Assembly (NCBI RefSeq): GCF_016864195.1
Contig: NZ_CP045202.1
Location: 3,007,001 to 3,071,000 of the forward strand
Origin: Dechloromonas sp. TW-R-39-2
GTDB taxonomy: Bacteria > Pseudomonadota > Gammaproteobacteria > Burkholderiales > Rhodocyclaceae
DNA: 64,000 bases
Direction of reading: 5' to 3'
Below are positions 9,163 through 16,994 of this stretch, piece after piece. The stretch's first letter is position 1, and every line of letters begins with the position of its first letter. The notes beneath the pieces are model-generated. The model saw only the letters and a list, made by a program, of their open reading frames with translations. It had not been told where the DNA came from and searched no databases. The position numbers and the translations under genes were made by a program.

Positions 9163-9846
9163 TCAATTCATGATTTGTTGGACGTCGCTGTAAGCCACCG
9201 TTTTGTTGTTGGCCAACTGCAGCGACAATCCATCCTTGGCCAAAGTCACAGCATTTACTGTGCCAGCCTGGAGAGCCGTTGTTTTCACCTCTGCATCACC
9301 ACGAATTGCCTTGACGGTGAACTTGTAATCGCCATTCGGCAGATCGACACCTGCATCCGATTTGCCGTCCCAGGAGAAATTCATGGTCCCGGCCGGCTGC
9401 GCACCAAGCTGTTGAGTCTGAACCACTTTGCCAGCCGAATCGGTAATCGAAACGGTAACCTTGTCTGCGGCACCATCCAGCGTCACGCCACCGACCGCGC
9501 CGTAATTCCCCAGCGCCAACGCATTCCCGGCAGTTAATACCGTTTTGCCGATCATTGCTGCCGCCTGCATCGTTTGCGATCCGGAATAATTGCCGAGCAG
9601 TTTCTCCATCGTCGCATTGAGCTTCTCGATACCGCTCACGGTACTGATCTGCGACAACTGGGTGGTCATCTGCGAGTTATCCATCGGATTGAGCGGGTCC
9701 TGATTCTTCAACTGGGTCACCAGGAGATTCAGGAAGCGAGTCTGCATCTCATCCGCAGTCGTGGTTTTGGTCGTTGTAGACGAACCATTCAACGAGGAAA
9801 TCAGCGATGTATTTGAACTGGTAGAGCTATTGACGGCGGTTGCCAT
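9163..9846 (-). CDS. flgD: Hook-cap / hook assembly protein FlgD
   Basis: FlgD caps the hook during assembly and is discarded. The 227-residue protein has a Ser/Thr/Asn-rich export leader (about residues 1-30), the diagnostic block TRFLNLLVTQLKNQDPLNPMDN (split here for length: FLNLLVTQLKNQDPLNP at about 38-54) and a C-terminal region with FSWDGKSDAGVDLPNGDYKF, typical of the Ig/tudor-like FlgD fold. It lies between flgC (14-base gap) and flgE. Confidence 0.96.
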   Translation of the reverse strand: MATAVNSSTSSNTSLISSLNGSSTTTKTTTADEMQTRFLNLLVTQLKNQDPLNPMDNSQMTTQLSQISTVSGIEKLNATMEKLLGNYSGSQTMQAAAMIGKTVLTAGNALALGNYGAVGGVTLDGAADKVTVSITDSAGKVVQTQQLGAQPAGTMNFSWDGKSDAGVDLPNGDYKFTVKAIRGDAEVKTTALQAGTVNAVTLAKDGLSLQLANNKTVAYSDVQQIMN

Positions 9847-9860
9847 GGCGATTCTCCCGG

Positions 9861-10274
9861 TTAGCCCTGACCGATCTGCAAAGTACGCAGCATCATGGTC
9901 TTGGCGGTATTCATTACTTCAACATTGGTCTGGTACGAGCGCGATGCAGAGATCATGTTGGTCATTTCCTCAACGACATTGACGTTTGGAAATGCCACGT
10001 AGCCTTTTTCATCTGCCGCAGGATTCTTGGGGTCGTAAACCATCCGCGCCGGTGAAGCATCTTCAACAATCTGCCGAACCCGAACGCCTTTTGAGGACTC
10101 CCCGGCATTGCCCATGGGCGTCGCTTCAAAAACAACCTGCTTGGCGCGATAAGGCTTGCCATCGGACGACACGACACTGTCGGCATTCGCCAAATTGGAC
10201 GCCGTGGTATTCAAACGCATCGACTGCGCCGTCATGGCACTGGACGACACTTGAAAAACATTAAAGAGGCTCAT
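9861..10274 (-). CDS. flgC: Proximal rod protein FlgC
   Basis: FlgC is a proximal rod subunit. The 137-residue length is exactly typical. The N-terminus MSLFNVFQVSSSAMTAQSMR, the TTASNLANADSV rod motif, the block YVAFPNVNVVEEMTNMISAS and the SYQTNVEVMNTAK C-terminal helix are all family features. It follows flgB after 10 bases. Confidence 0.97.
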   Translation of the reverse strand: MSLFNVFQVSSSAMTAQSMRLNTTASNLANADSVVSSDGKPYRAKQVVFEATPMGNAGESSKGVRVRQIVEDASPARMVYDPKNPAADEKGYVAFPNVNVVEEMTNMISASRSYQTNVEVMNTAKTMMLRTLQIGQG

Positions 10275-10284
10275 TTATGGCTCC

Positions 10285-10695
10285 TCAACCCTGGTTTGAA
10301 GCGAGGGCACTGCGCATGCCCTTGAACTTGTCGCTAATCAATTGAGTAAGCACCTGATATTGCAAAGCATTTTCAGCAATCTGAGTGCGCTCTACATCCA
10401 TATCGACAGTATTTCCATCAACGGCCGACTGGGTTTCTCCGCGGAATTTCAAATTGGCCGCACCGCCGGAGCCATCTCCGCGCATGTGGCCGCTCGAAGT
10501 GGTCATCAAGGAAACGCCACCGGCACTCGCCCGGCCGGCCAGTGCATTTTGCATCGCCCCCTGAAAGTCGAAATCACGCGCTTTGTATTGCGGGGTATCG
10601 GCATTGGCGATATTCGAGGCGAGCACCTGATGGCGCTGGGATCTCAAATTCATTGCCTGGCTGAGAACAGATACGTGCTGTGCGATTGATGACAT
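10285..10695 (-). CDS. flgB: Proximal rod protein FlgB
   Basis: FlgB is the most proximal rod subunit and first gene of the operon. The 136-residue protein has the FlgB motif RHQVLASNIANADTPQYKAR (about residues 20-39) and C-terminal NTVDMDVERTQIAENALQYQ. A Shine-Dalgarno (GGAGTG) precedes the ATG at 10695, and a sigma-54-type promoter lies about 30-46 bases upstream at 10724-10741, leaving a short leader of about 20 bases. Confidence 0.97.
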   Translation of the reverse strand: MSSIAQHVSVLSQAMNLRSQRHQVLASNIANADTPQYKARDFDFQGAMQNALAGRASAGGVSLMTTSSGHMRGDGSGGAANLKFRGETQSAVDGNTVDMDVERTQIAENALQYQVLTQLISDKFKGMRSALASNQG

Positions 10696-10723
10696 GGTTC
10701 ACTCCAAAAAATCATACAATTTA

Positions 10724-10741
10724 AAGCAGTTAGCGTGCCAA
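10724..10741 (-). promoter_or_regulatory. Sigma-54 type promoter for the flgB operon
   Basis: The minus strand reads TTGGCACGCTAACTGCTT. This keeps the -24 GG and -12 GC dinucleotides with the required ten bases between them, against a consensus TGGCACG-N4-TTGCW (-12 element CTGCT). Predicted transcription start is near 10715, about 20 bases before flgB. Such a site implies control by a FleQ/FlrC-type enhancer-binding protein, which is not encoded in the window. The call is by eye. Confidence 0.7.
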
Positions 10742-10745
10742 GCAT

Positions 10746-10772
10746 TAAAATCATATAGTTAGGCGCCAATTC
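10746..10772 (+). promoter_or_regulatory. Possible sigma-28 type promoter for flgA (weak)
   Basis: TAAA, a 15-base spacer, then GCCAATTC are present upstream of flgA. The -35 core is perfect and the spacing right, but the -10 matches GCCGATAA at only 5 of 8 positions. It overlaps no gene and lies about 80 bases before the flgA start. A chance match cannot be excluded. Confidence 0.3.
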
Positions 10773-10851
10773 ACCACTCCCAACCGACTGCACGGCAATT
10801 CTTGCCGGCCTTACTATTCCATGCTGGGAAGAGGTCGTGCACAATGGCGGC

Positions 10852-11529
10852 ATGCGCCTCATATACGTTTTTTTGCTGCCCCTGCTTATTGCCTGCAACC
10901 TGCTGGCCGCAGCCGAAATCGATCCGGTACTGGATACCGCAGAGCGCCACATTCAGATCCAAACGAAGGGGCTTCCCGGCAAAGTAACGATTCGGCTTGG
11001 CAAAATCGATACCAGCCGCCTCCCCACCTGTGCGGCGCTTGAAGCCTACACACCGCCCGGCGCCAAAATGATGGGAAAAACAAGTGTCGGCATCCGCTGC
11101 CTGACGCCGAACGCCTGGAATATCCTGATACCGGCCGAAATACTAGTGACCGGCAATTACGTCACCACCGCCCGCTCAATTCTCGCCGGGCAGGCCATTC
11201 AGGCGGGTGATCTGCATGTCCTGTCCGGTGACGTATCCACGCTGCCAACCGGCATTATTTCCGACCCCGCAGCGGCTCTCGGCAAAACACTGCGCAACTC
11301 ACTGGGGGCCGGCCAATTACTGCGCAGCGATCAATTGATTTCTCCGATGGTGATCCGGCAGGGGCAATCGGTTCGCGTCACCTCAAAAGGGGCTGGATTT
11401 GCCGTCAGCGGCGAGGGAAAAGCCATCAACAATGCAGCAGAAGGGCAACTGGTTCAGGTGCGAATGAATTCAGGACAAACCGTGAGCGGCACTGCACGCA
11501 GCGATGGCAGTGTAGAAATATCTTTTTAG
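10852..11529 (+). CDS. flgA: P-ring assembly chaperone FlgA
   Basis: FlgA is the periplasmic chaperone for P-ring (FlgI) assembly. From the ATG at 10852 the 225-residue product starts MRLIYVFLLPLLIACNLLAA, a Sec signal peptide probably cut after LLAAA. An in-frame GTG at 10837 would add five residues and is the alternative start. The C-terminal half has the SAF/FlgA domain, with ARSILAGQAIQAGDLHVLSG, LGKTLRNSLGAGQLLRSDQL and INNAAEGQLVQVRMNSGQTV. It is divergent from flgB, the usual arrangement, and is followed by flgM after 63 bases. Confidence 0.93.
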   Translation: MRLIYVFLLPLLIACNLLAAAEIDPVLDTAERHIQIQTKGLPGKVTIRLGKIDTSRLPTCAALEAYTPPGAKMMGKTSVGIRCLTPNAWNILIPAEILVTGNYVTTARSILAGQAIQAGDLHVLSGDVSTLPTGIISDPAAALGKTLRNSLGAGQLLRSDQLISPMVIRQGQSVRVTSKGAGFAVSGEGKAINNAAEGQLVQVRMNSGQTVSGTARSDGSVEISF

Positions 11530-11531
11530 GC

Positions 11532-11558
11532 TAAAGTTTGAACCTGAATGGCCGTTAA
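11532..11558 (+). promoter_or_regulatory. Sigma-28 (FliA) type promoter for flgM
   Basis: TAAAGTTT, an 11-base spacer and GCCGTTAA follow the flgA stop codon by two bases. The -35 is a perfect match and the -10 matches 7 of 8 positions of GCCGATAA, with exact spacing. Transcription would start near 11565, about 28 bases before the flgM ATG at 11593. FliA-dependent expression of its own antagonist FlgM is an established feature of flagellar regulation. This is the clearest sigma-28 site in the window. Confidence 0.8.
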
Positions 11559-11592
11559 GCCATATGAGTTCCAAAGTATTGCGAGAACAACC

Positions 11593-11871
11593 ATGAAAAT
11601 CGACAACTCCTACAAGACCACCAGCACGCCCCCGCCGACACGGCAGCAGCCGAAATCTCCGGCTGAAACCCCGTCGTCCACCGAGGCTGTGAGCTTGAGC
11701 ACACTCGCCGGCACCCTTCAGGCCAGCGAAAAACCTCCGGTCAACCTTGCCAAAATTCAGGAAATCAAGGATGCGATCGCTCAAGGGCGCTTCAAGATCA
11801 ATCCCGAAGCCATTGCCGGCAGGCTTCTGGACTCTGCACGCGACCTGGTCAATTCGCAACGTAACGCCTGA
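11593..11871 (+). CDS. flgM: Anti-sigma-28 factor FlgM
   Basis: FlgM binds and inhibits FliA until the hook is complete, then is exported. From the ATG at 11593 the product has 92 residues, the usual size, with a disordered Pro/Thr-rich N-terminal half and the conserved C-terminal region VNLAKIQEIKDAIAQGRFKI then PEAIAGRLLDSARDLV that contacts the sigma factor. A longer reading from 11548 is rejected because it would start inside the sigma-28 promoter at 11532-11558. The stop overlaps the flgN start by one base (TGATG). Confidence 0.93.
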   Translation: MKIDNSYKTTSTPPPTRQQPKSPAETPSSTEAVSLSTLAGTLQASEKPPVNLAKIQEIKDAIAQGRFKINPEAIAGRLLDSARDLVNSQRNA

Positions 11872-12335
11872 TGCTGCCTCTCAGCCAGATACTGGAACGC
11901 GAAACATTGCTGGTTTCGCGTTTTGTTGCGCTTCTGACTGATGAGCAGAACGCACTAAGCACGGCCAAGCCTGAATCGCTGCCAGCCATCCACGCTGAGA
12001 AATCTGCACTGATTGAGCAATTGAATGCACTTGAAGCTCAGCGCAACTCGCTGATTTCAGGCAACCCGGCCTTGCCGGAAAAAGAACGGATGGCCGCCTG
12101 GCTGGCCCAGCACCCATCTGAAGCAAAAATCGCCGCCCAATGGACGGCGTTGATGGCATCGGCGCTTAGCGCCAAGCGTTTGAATGAACTGAATGCAAAA
12201 CTCGTCGCCATTCATCTGGAACGAACCACGCAAGCATTAGCCATTCTCACCCGCCGTGCGGAAGAAAACACTTTCTACGGCAGCAACGGACAAACATCCC
12301 AGTATACGGGCAGCCGAATCGTCGACTCAGCCTGA
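11871..12335 (+). CDS. flgN: Flagellar export chaperone FlgN
   Basis: FlgN is the cytoplasmic chaperone for the hook-filament junction proteins FlgK and FlgL. The 154-residue product is almost wholly helical, with heptad-like stretches (EKSALIEQLNALEAQRNSLI and AKRLNELNAKLVAIHLERTT) and a C-terminal NTFYGSNGQTSQYTGSRIVD tail typical of beta/gammaproteobacterial FlgN. It is translationally coupled to flgM and ends 15 bases from the convergent motD end. Confidence 0.9.
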   Translation: MLPLSQILERETLLVSRFVALLTDEQNALSTAKPESLPAIHAEKSALIEQLNALEAQRNSLISGNPALPEKERMAAWLAQHPSEAKIAAQWTALMASALSAKRLNELNAKLVAIHLERTTQALAILTRRAEENTFYGSNGQTSQYTGSRIVDSA

Positions 12336-12350
12336 GCGCTCACCACGCGC

Positions 12351-13166
12351 TCAACCGGGCGGCCTGTTCGGTGCAGGAGTCTCCGCACCATTGATTTCAG
12401 TTGGCTCTTCCGGCCGGTTCGAATCGATCAAAATGCTGACACGACGGTTACGCGCCCGCCCCTCGACCGTCGTATTCGTTTCCAATGGCCGGGTCTCCCC
12501 ATAACCGATTGCCGTCAACCGCTCGGCACCTACGCCACTGTCATTAAACAAACGCAAAACAGTCGTTGCCCGCATGGCCGAAAGCTCCCAGTTCGATGGA
12601 AACTGCGGTGTTGAAATGGGGACATTATCCGTGTGCCCCTCGATCGTGATCGGAAAATCCGTACTAGCCAGCACCTGCGCAATAGCACCCATGGCGGAAC
12701 TGGACGCGGGCTGCAACTTTGACTGGCCTGCCGGAAAGAGAATGCTGTCGTTGATCTCAATCGTCACGCCACGGCTTGTTTCAAGCAAACGAACCTTGCC
12801 TTGTGCGACCAGCGGCTGCAGCGCTTCCATAATATTATTGGCGACATTTTTCATCTTTTGTCGCTGCTGTACTTTTTTCTCTTCAGCCTTGATTTGCTCG
12901 GGCAATTTGTCCGGCTTCAGAATCGGGTGCGGAGGAATCGGCGGCGCCCCTTGTATAACGGCAATCGGCTGCCCTCCGACCTCCGCTGTTGAGTTTTTGA
13001 AGGCATTGGTCAGCGAATTCGACAAAACCTTGTACTTTCCTTCGTTGACCGAAGAAATCGCGTACATGACCACGAAGAATGCAAACAGAAGGGTTATGAA
13101 GTCAGCGTACGAGACGAGCCAGCGCTCATGATTATCATGCTCCTCTTCACGGCGCTTTCTAGCCAT
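12351..13166 (-). CDS. motD: Second stator protein MotD (MotB family)
   Basis: MotD anchors the MotCD stator to peptidoglycan. From the ATG at 13166 the 271-residue protein has one TM segment near residues 17-38 with the proton-channel aspartate in SYADF (Asp22), a linker, and an OmpA-like domain (about 145-250) with ITIEGHTDNVPI and ERLTAIGYGETRP. The start overlaps the motC stop by one base (TAATG). An in-frame ATG far upstream lies inside motC and is rejected. The motC-motD pair after fliA resembles the Pseudomonas arrangement. Confidence 0.92.
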   Translation of the reverse strand: MARKRREEEHDNHERWLVSYADFITLLFAFFVVMYAISSVNEGKYKVLSNSLTNAFKNSTAEVGGQPIAVIQGAPPIPPHPILKPDKLPEQIKAEEKKVQQRQKMKNVANNIMEALQPLVAQGKVRLLETSRGVTIEINDSILFPAGQSKLQPASSSAMGAIAQVLASTDFPITIEGHTDNVPISTPQFPSNWELSAMRATTVLRLFNDSGVGAERLTAIGYGETRPLETNTTVEGRARNRRVSILIDSNRPEEPTEINGAETPAPNRPPG

Positions 13167-13906
13167 TACAACATGTAGCCCTTGAGACGGCTCTCGATGA
13201 TGCGGGGATTGTCGCCAACAGCAATGCCCACCAGGCCATCGATCAACATCTCCTTGGAAGCAACCATTCGCGCAATGTAGTACTTCAGCTTGCCGGCAAT
13301 CGGCAAATAGACAAGATTCGCCAATCCAACGCCATAAATCGTTGCCACGAAGGCCACTGCAATGCCGGAGCCCAGCTTGGTGGGGTCGGAAAGATTCTCC
13401 ATCACATGAATCAATCCCATGACAGCCCCCAGAATACCGATCGTCGGAGAATAACCTCCGGCAGAATCCCATATCTTGGCTGATTGCCGCCATTCGTCCT
13501 CGAAGGTGTTGATATCAACCTCCAGCAACTCACGGATATGCTCGGGATCAGCGCCATCGACCAACAACTGAAGGCCCTTTTTCGTGAAGGGGTCCTTGAT
13601 TCTGGTGATCTGGTTTTCGAGTTGCAGCAATCCCTCCCGACGGGCAATCTGGCTCCACCCCAGAACCTGGTCAAGTACCTGCTTTTGCTCGATCACGGGC
13701 GGCACCCACACCCACCTCACCATCTGCATGCCACGCCGAAAGACGGGATAGGGACTTTGTAGAAGAACGGCCCCCAAAGTACCGCCAAGTACAATCATCA
13801 AGGCGGTTGGCTGGACAAGAGAGCTAACATGCCCCCCCTCAAGAATCTGTCCACCGACGATTGCAATCAGGCCAATCGCCAGTCCAGCCAGACTGATTTT
13901 ATCCAC
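13166..13906 (-). CDS. motC: Second stator protein MotC (MotA family)
   Basis: MotC is the MotA-like subunit of a second proton-driven stator. The 246-residue protein has four TM segments (about residues 5-22, 33-52, 148-168, 180-205) and a cytoplasmic loop with the charged residues that contact FliG. Family blocks are SAGGYSPTIGILGAVMGLIH and GSGIAVAFVATIYGVGLANL. Its start overlaps the end of fliA by eight bases. MotA at 39079-39936 is the other, less closely related stator subunit. Confidence 0.93.
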   Translation of the reverse strand: MDKISLAGLAIGLIAIVGGQILEGGHVSSLVQPTALMIVLGGTLGAVLLQSPYPVFRRGMQMVRWVWVPPVIEQKQVLDQVLGWSQIARREGLLQLENQITRIKDPFTKKGLQLLVDGADPEHIRELLEVDINTFEDEWRQSAKIWDSAGGYSPTIGILGAVMGLIHVMENLSDPTKLGSGIAVAFVATIYGVGLANLVYLPIAGKLKYYIARMVASKEMLIDGLVGIAVGDNPRIIESRLKGYML

Positions 13907-14651
13907 GCACCTTCTCCTTGCGCTGCTTTTTCACAGCCGGCAACTGCCCGACAATCTGGCTACGCAAACGCGCCACCGCCTGGCTATGCAACTGACAAAC
14001 GCGCGACTCGGTGACGCCCATTACTTCGCCAATTTCACGCAAATTGAGATCTTGCTCGTAATACAAGGCCATCATCAATTTCTCGCGCTCAGGCAGGCGC
14101 TCAATCGCACCGACAAGCGCTTGCTGAAGACTTTTCTCCTCAAGCAGACTCAGTGGGTCGGCATCGTTATCGGTAAAGTGCCGCTCAAGAAAATCTTCAT
14201 CGCCTTCACCGGTGAAGTCTTCGAAATAAAGCAGTTGATGACCGCGAGCATCGCCCAGGGTTTTCTGGTAATCCGCCAGCGACATTCCCAGGGCGTCAGC
14301 CAATTCGCGCTCGGAAGGTGCACGACCATGCTCATGCTCAAGCTGATTGATCATCGCCTCGATACGCCGTAATTCACGGCGAAGTTGCCGGGGCAACCAA
14401 TCGTTCTCACGCAGCCCATCAAGCATCGCACCGCGCACCCGCTGGGTGGCGTAGGTCTCAAACTGGGCACCGAAGCCTTCTTCAAAACGGTCGATAGCAT
14501 CGAGCAGCCCGAGCATGCCGTTCTGGACCAGATCTTCAAATTGGACACTTGCTGGCAAACGGGCCATCAAATGATAGGCGATACGTTTCACCAGCGGCAC
14601 GAAGCGCTGAACCAGCTGTTCTCTATCTGGCTGCCCGGCAGCGGTATACAT
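13899..14651 (-). CDS. fliA: Flagellar sigma factor FliA (sigma-28)
   Basis: FliA directs RNA polymerase to late flagellar and chemotaxis promoters. The 250-residue protein has sigma region 2 (VPLVKRIAYHLMARLPASVQ, then FEDLVQNGMLGLLDAIDRFE and FETYATQRVRGAMLDGLREN), a region 3 (APSERELADALGMSLADYQK) and region 4 with the helix-turn-helix LNLREIGEVMGVTESRVCQL. The start ATG at 14651 shares a base with the flhG stop. Its antagonist flgM is at 11593-11871 and matching promoters lie at 1782 and 11532. Confidence 0.97.
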   Translation of the reverse strand: MYTAAGQPDREQLVQRFVPLVKRIAYHLMARLPASVQFEDLVQNGMLGLLDAIDRFEEGFGAQFETYATQRVRGAMLDGLRENDWLPRQLRRELRRIEAMINQLEHEHGRAPSERELADALGMSLADYQKTLGDARGHQLLYFEDFTGEGDEDFLERHFTDNDADPLSLLEEKSLQQALVGAIERLPEREKLMMALYYEQDLNLREIGEVMGVTESRVCQLHSQAVARLRSQIVGQLPAVKKQRKEKVRG

Positions 14652-15538
14652 TAAGCGCGGAGTACGTTTGGAGTTATGCGTTGGCTCAAGTGTAGCAGTT
14701 GCTGGACGAATTGTTCGACCCCGCCCCCCTCGCGCTCACCACGCTGCCAATAAAGAAGATCGGCGGCAATATCCCGGAATGCAGAAGCCGCATCCGAATT
14801 GGGAGCTTGAACCAGCACCGGACGACACAACTGAGCGGCTTGTCGCAGGGATTCATCAAGCAATATCGCCCCCGCGTACTCAAGTTGGGCAATCCCGCGC
14901 TGCGCCGTCACCTGCGCAATATTATCGAAAATCGAGCGGGCATCCGGGTAGCTGCGCACCTTGTTCACCAGGATTCTGAAATGCTTGCGCGCGAAGGCAT
15001 GGCTGACTTTTTTAATCAAGGAATAGGCCTCGGTAATTGATGCGCTATTGCCTGAAAGAACCACCACCGCCTCCTGCGAAGCCAGACCAAAAGGTGAAAA
15101 CCCATGCGGATGGGCCATGCTGGCATCGACCAGAATGACATCGATTGGTCGCTCAAGACCGGACAATGCATCGAGCAGATTCTGCTGCTGGGCAAGCGAC
15201 AAGCGGCCCAGTTTGGCCGCAGCCTTGGCTGCAGGCAGAACTCGCAAGCCGACCATCGGCTGGAGCAGAACCTGCTGCAGCGGCAGCTCTTTCTGAACCA
15301 CGTTGATCAGATCAAAACGTGCACTCAAGCCGAAAGCCGATGCAATGTCATCACGCGACGAATGCTCGTCGATGATCATCACTTCCTTGCCCAATCGAGC
15401 CAATGCAGCACCGATATTGGCGACGGCCACACTGCGCCCGACCCCCTCACAGCCCGCCACGAAAGTAACCACCTGAAGTTGGCCACCGCCAAACAGCCGG
15501 CGCAAACCGGCCGCCTGATCAACCCGAAAATCAGCCAC
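14651..15538 (-). CDS. flhG: MinD-like flagellar number regulator FlhG (FleN) with altered P-loop
   Basis: FlhG controls flagellar number and placement with FlhF. With the GTG at 15538 the product has 295 residues; upstream AGGTGG is a plausible ribosome site. An ATG at 15568 is the alternative but adds a longer overlap with flhF. The N-terminal motif DQAAGLRRL (residues 7-15), used to stimulate FlhF, is intact. The deviant Walker A reads AGCEGVGRS: in place of the usual KGGVGKT both lysines are replaced (Cys30 and Arg35). Nucleotide binding or hydrolysis may be changed. It overlaps flhF by eight bases and fliA by one. Confidence 0.88.
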   Translation of the reverse strand: MADFRVDQAAGLRRLFGGGQLQVVTFVAGCEGVGRSVAVANIGAALARLGKEVMIIDEHSSRDDIASAFGLSARFDLINVVQKELPLQQVLLQPMVGLRVLPAAKAAAKLGRLSLAQQQNLLDALSGLERPIDVILVDASMAHPHGFSPFGLASQEAVVVLSGNSASITEAYSLIKKVSHAFARKHFRILVNKVRSYPDARSIFDNIAQVTAQRGIAQLEYAGAILLDESLRQAAQLCRPVLVQAPNSDAASAFRDIAADLLYWQRGEREGGGVEQFVQQLLHLSQRITPNVLRA

Positions 15539-16994
15539 GATGCCCACCTGCCGCAACCTGAGATGCATTGGCCATCAGCAGGGCGGGTTCAACACCATCG
15601 TATTTATGGGCTGAAGTTTCCGGAACGTCCTTGAATGCCCGATGCACCAGGTAGCCACGATTTGGCAAATGCAGGTCTTCTGGAACACGCTGGCCATTTG
15701 AGACATAGTGAAGACGTAGACCGTGACGCATGATCACATCAAGTGGCGTTGCCAGGCTGGCAGCCTCATCGATCTTGGTCAGGATGCAACCAGCCAACTT
15801 GTCGCCCTCGTAAGCGTGCACCACATCATCCATGGTATCGCCACGCGATGTTGCCGATAGCAGCAGCAGGCGCTGGACATCACAGCCGGCCAGCATGTCG
15901 GTCAGCTCGGGCACCAGCTTGTCCTTCTGGCTCATCCCCATGGTATCGACCAGGACCATATGCTTGTGCTGCAGCTCCTTCAGTGTCTGACGAAGCTCGC
16001 CGGCATCCTTGACGAGGTAGACCGAGACACCCAGGATGCGGCCGTAAATCCGCAACTGCTCATGAGCACCAATCCGGTAGCCATCGGTTGTCACCAAGGC
16101 CACCTTGCTCGGACCATGGCGTAGAACGCAACGTGCAGCAAGCTTGGCCGTTGTGGTTGTTTTGCCTACACCGGTGGGGCCCACCAGCGCATAGACACCA
16201 CCGCGATCAACGATATCCGCCTCGGCGCCAATCGTCATCAACGAACGGTCTGCCGCACCCTTGACCCAGGCCATGGCCTGAACCTCATTCATTTCGCTCG
16301 GCAAATCGGCAAGGATATCGCGCGAAAACTGCGGAGAGAATCCTGCATCCAGCATTTGCCGCATCACATCCGTTTTCACCGGTTGCGAACGCGCGGTTTC
16401 ACCCCAGGCAATGCCCGCCAAATGCTGTTCAACAATTTTGCGCAGCGAGCGGATTTCATCCATGACTTCCTGAGGAATGATTTCAGCCTCGGCACGGCGC
16501 GGCGCAGCCATCATCGGTGCTGGCTCTGGCATGCGCGGTGACTGATTAAGCTGCGGCTGCTCATTTGTCGCTGGCTGCGGCTTGGCTGTTTCCAGATTGC
16601 GCAGCGACCCGGTTCGCGGAATTCCTGCATTGACCAGCCCGGCATGGCGCGTTGTCGAAGAAACCGGGGCTTGCGGACGGTTGACCGCAGCAGGCTGAAC
16701 GGCAGGGCGTGGCTGGCTGAAATTGGTGATCTGGGCGCGAGCCGAAGTCAAGGCAACGCGATAGTCGTCATCAGCACTCATCGCCGGAGCCGGTGCAGGA
16801 CGACGTTCGACCGGAGTCGAGTCGGCGACCTGGGTTGGCACAATCATGGCCATATCGCGCGCAGCGACAGCCATGATCTCAACCCCCCCAGGAATTCCTC
16901 GATTCGAAAGAATAATCGCATCGTTACCGAGCGTCTCCTTGACCTTTTTCAAGGCATCTCTGGCATTAGCCGCGATAAATTTTCTTACGTTCAT
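15531..16994 (-). CDS. flhF: SRP-type GTPase FlhF
   Basis: FlhF marks the pole or site where the flagellum is built. The 487-residue protein has the basic N-terminus MNVRKFIAANARDALKKVKE, a long Pro/Ala-rich B region (about residues 60-175), then the NG domain. The P-loop is GPTGVGKT at 272-279, followed by VALVTTDGYRIGAHEQL, VLVDTMGMSQ and ILTKIDEAASLATPLDV. It overlaps flhA by four bases (ATGA) and flhG by eight. FlhF with FlhG is typical of polar or few-flagellated bacteria, so polar flagellation is likely but not shown. Confidence 0.96.
   Translation of the reverse strand: MNVRKFIAANARDALKKVKETLGNDAIILSNRGIPGGVEIMAVAARDMAMIVPTQVADSTPVERRPAPAPAMSADDDYRVALTSARAQITNFSQPRPAVQPAAVNRPQAPVSSTTRHAGLVNAGIPRTGSLRNLETAKPQPATNEQPQLNQSPRMPEPAPMMAAPRRAEAEIIPQEVMDEIRSLRKIVEQHLAGIAWGETARSQPVKTDVMRQMLDAGFSPQFSRDILADLPSEMNEVQAMAWVKGAADRSLMTIGAEADIVDRGGVYALVGPTGVGKTTTTAKLAARCVLRHGPSKVALVTTDGYRIGAHEQLRIYGRILGVSVYLVKDAGELRQTLKELQHKHMVLVDTMGMSQKDKLVPELTDMLAGCDVQRLLLLSATSRGDTMDDVVHAYEGDKLAGCILTKIDEAASLATPLDVIMRHGLRLHYVSNGQRVPEDLHLPNRGYLVHRAFKDVPETSAHKYDGVEPALLMANASQVAAGGHRG

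Noticed and set aside
13167..13493. Upstream in-frame extension of motD
   Set aside because: It runs through motC in another frame; the ATG at 13166 overlaps the motC stop by one base and starts the conserved MotB-family N-terminus.
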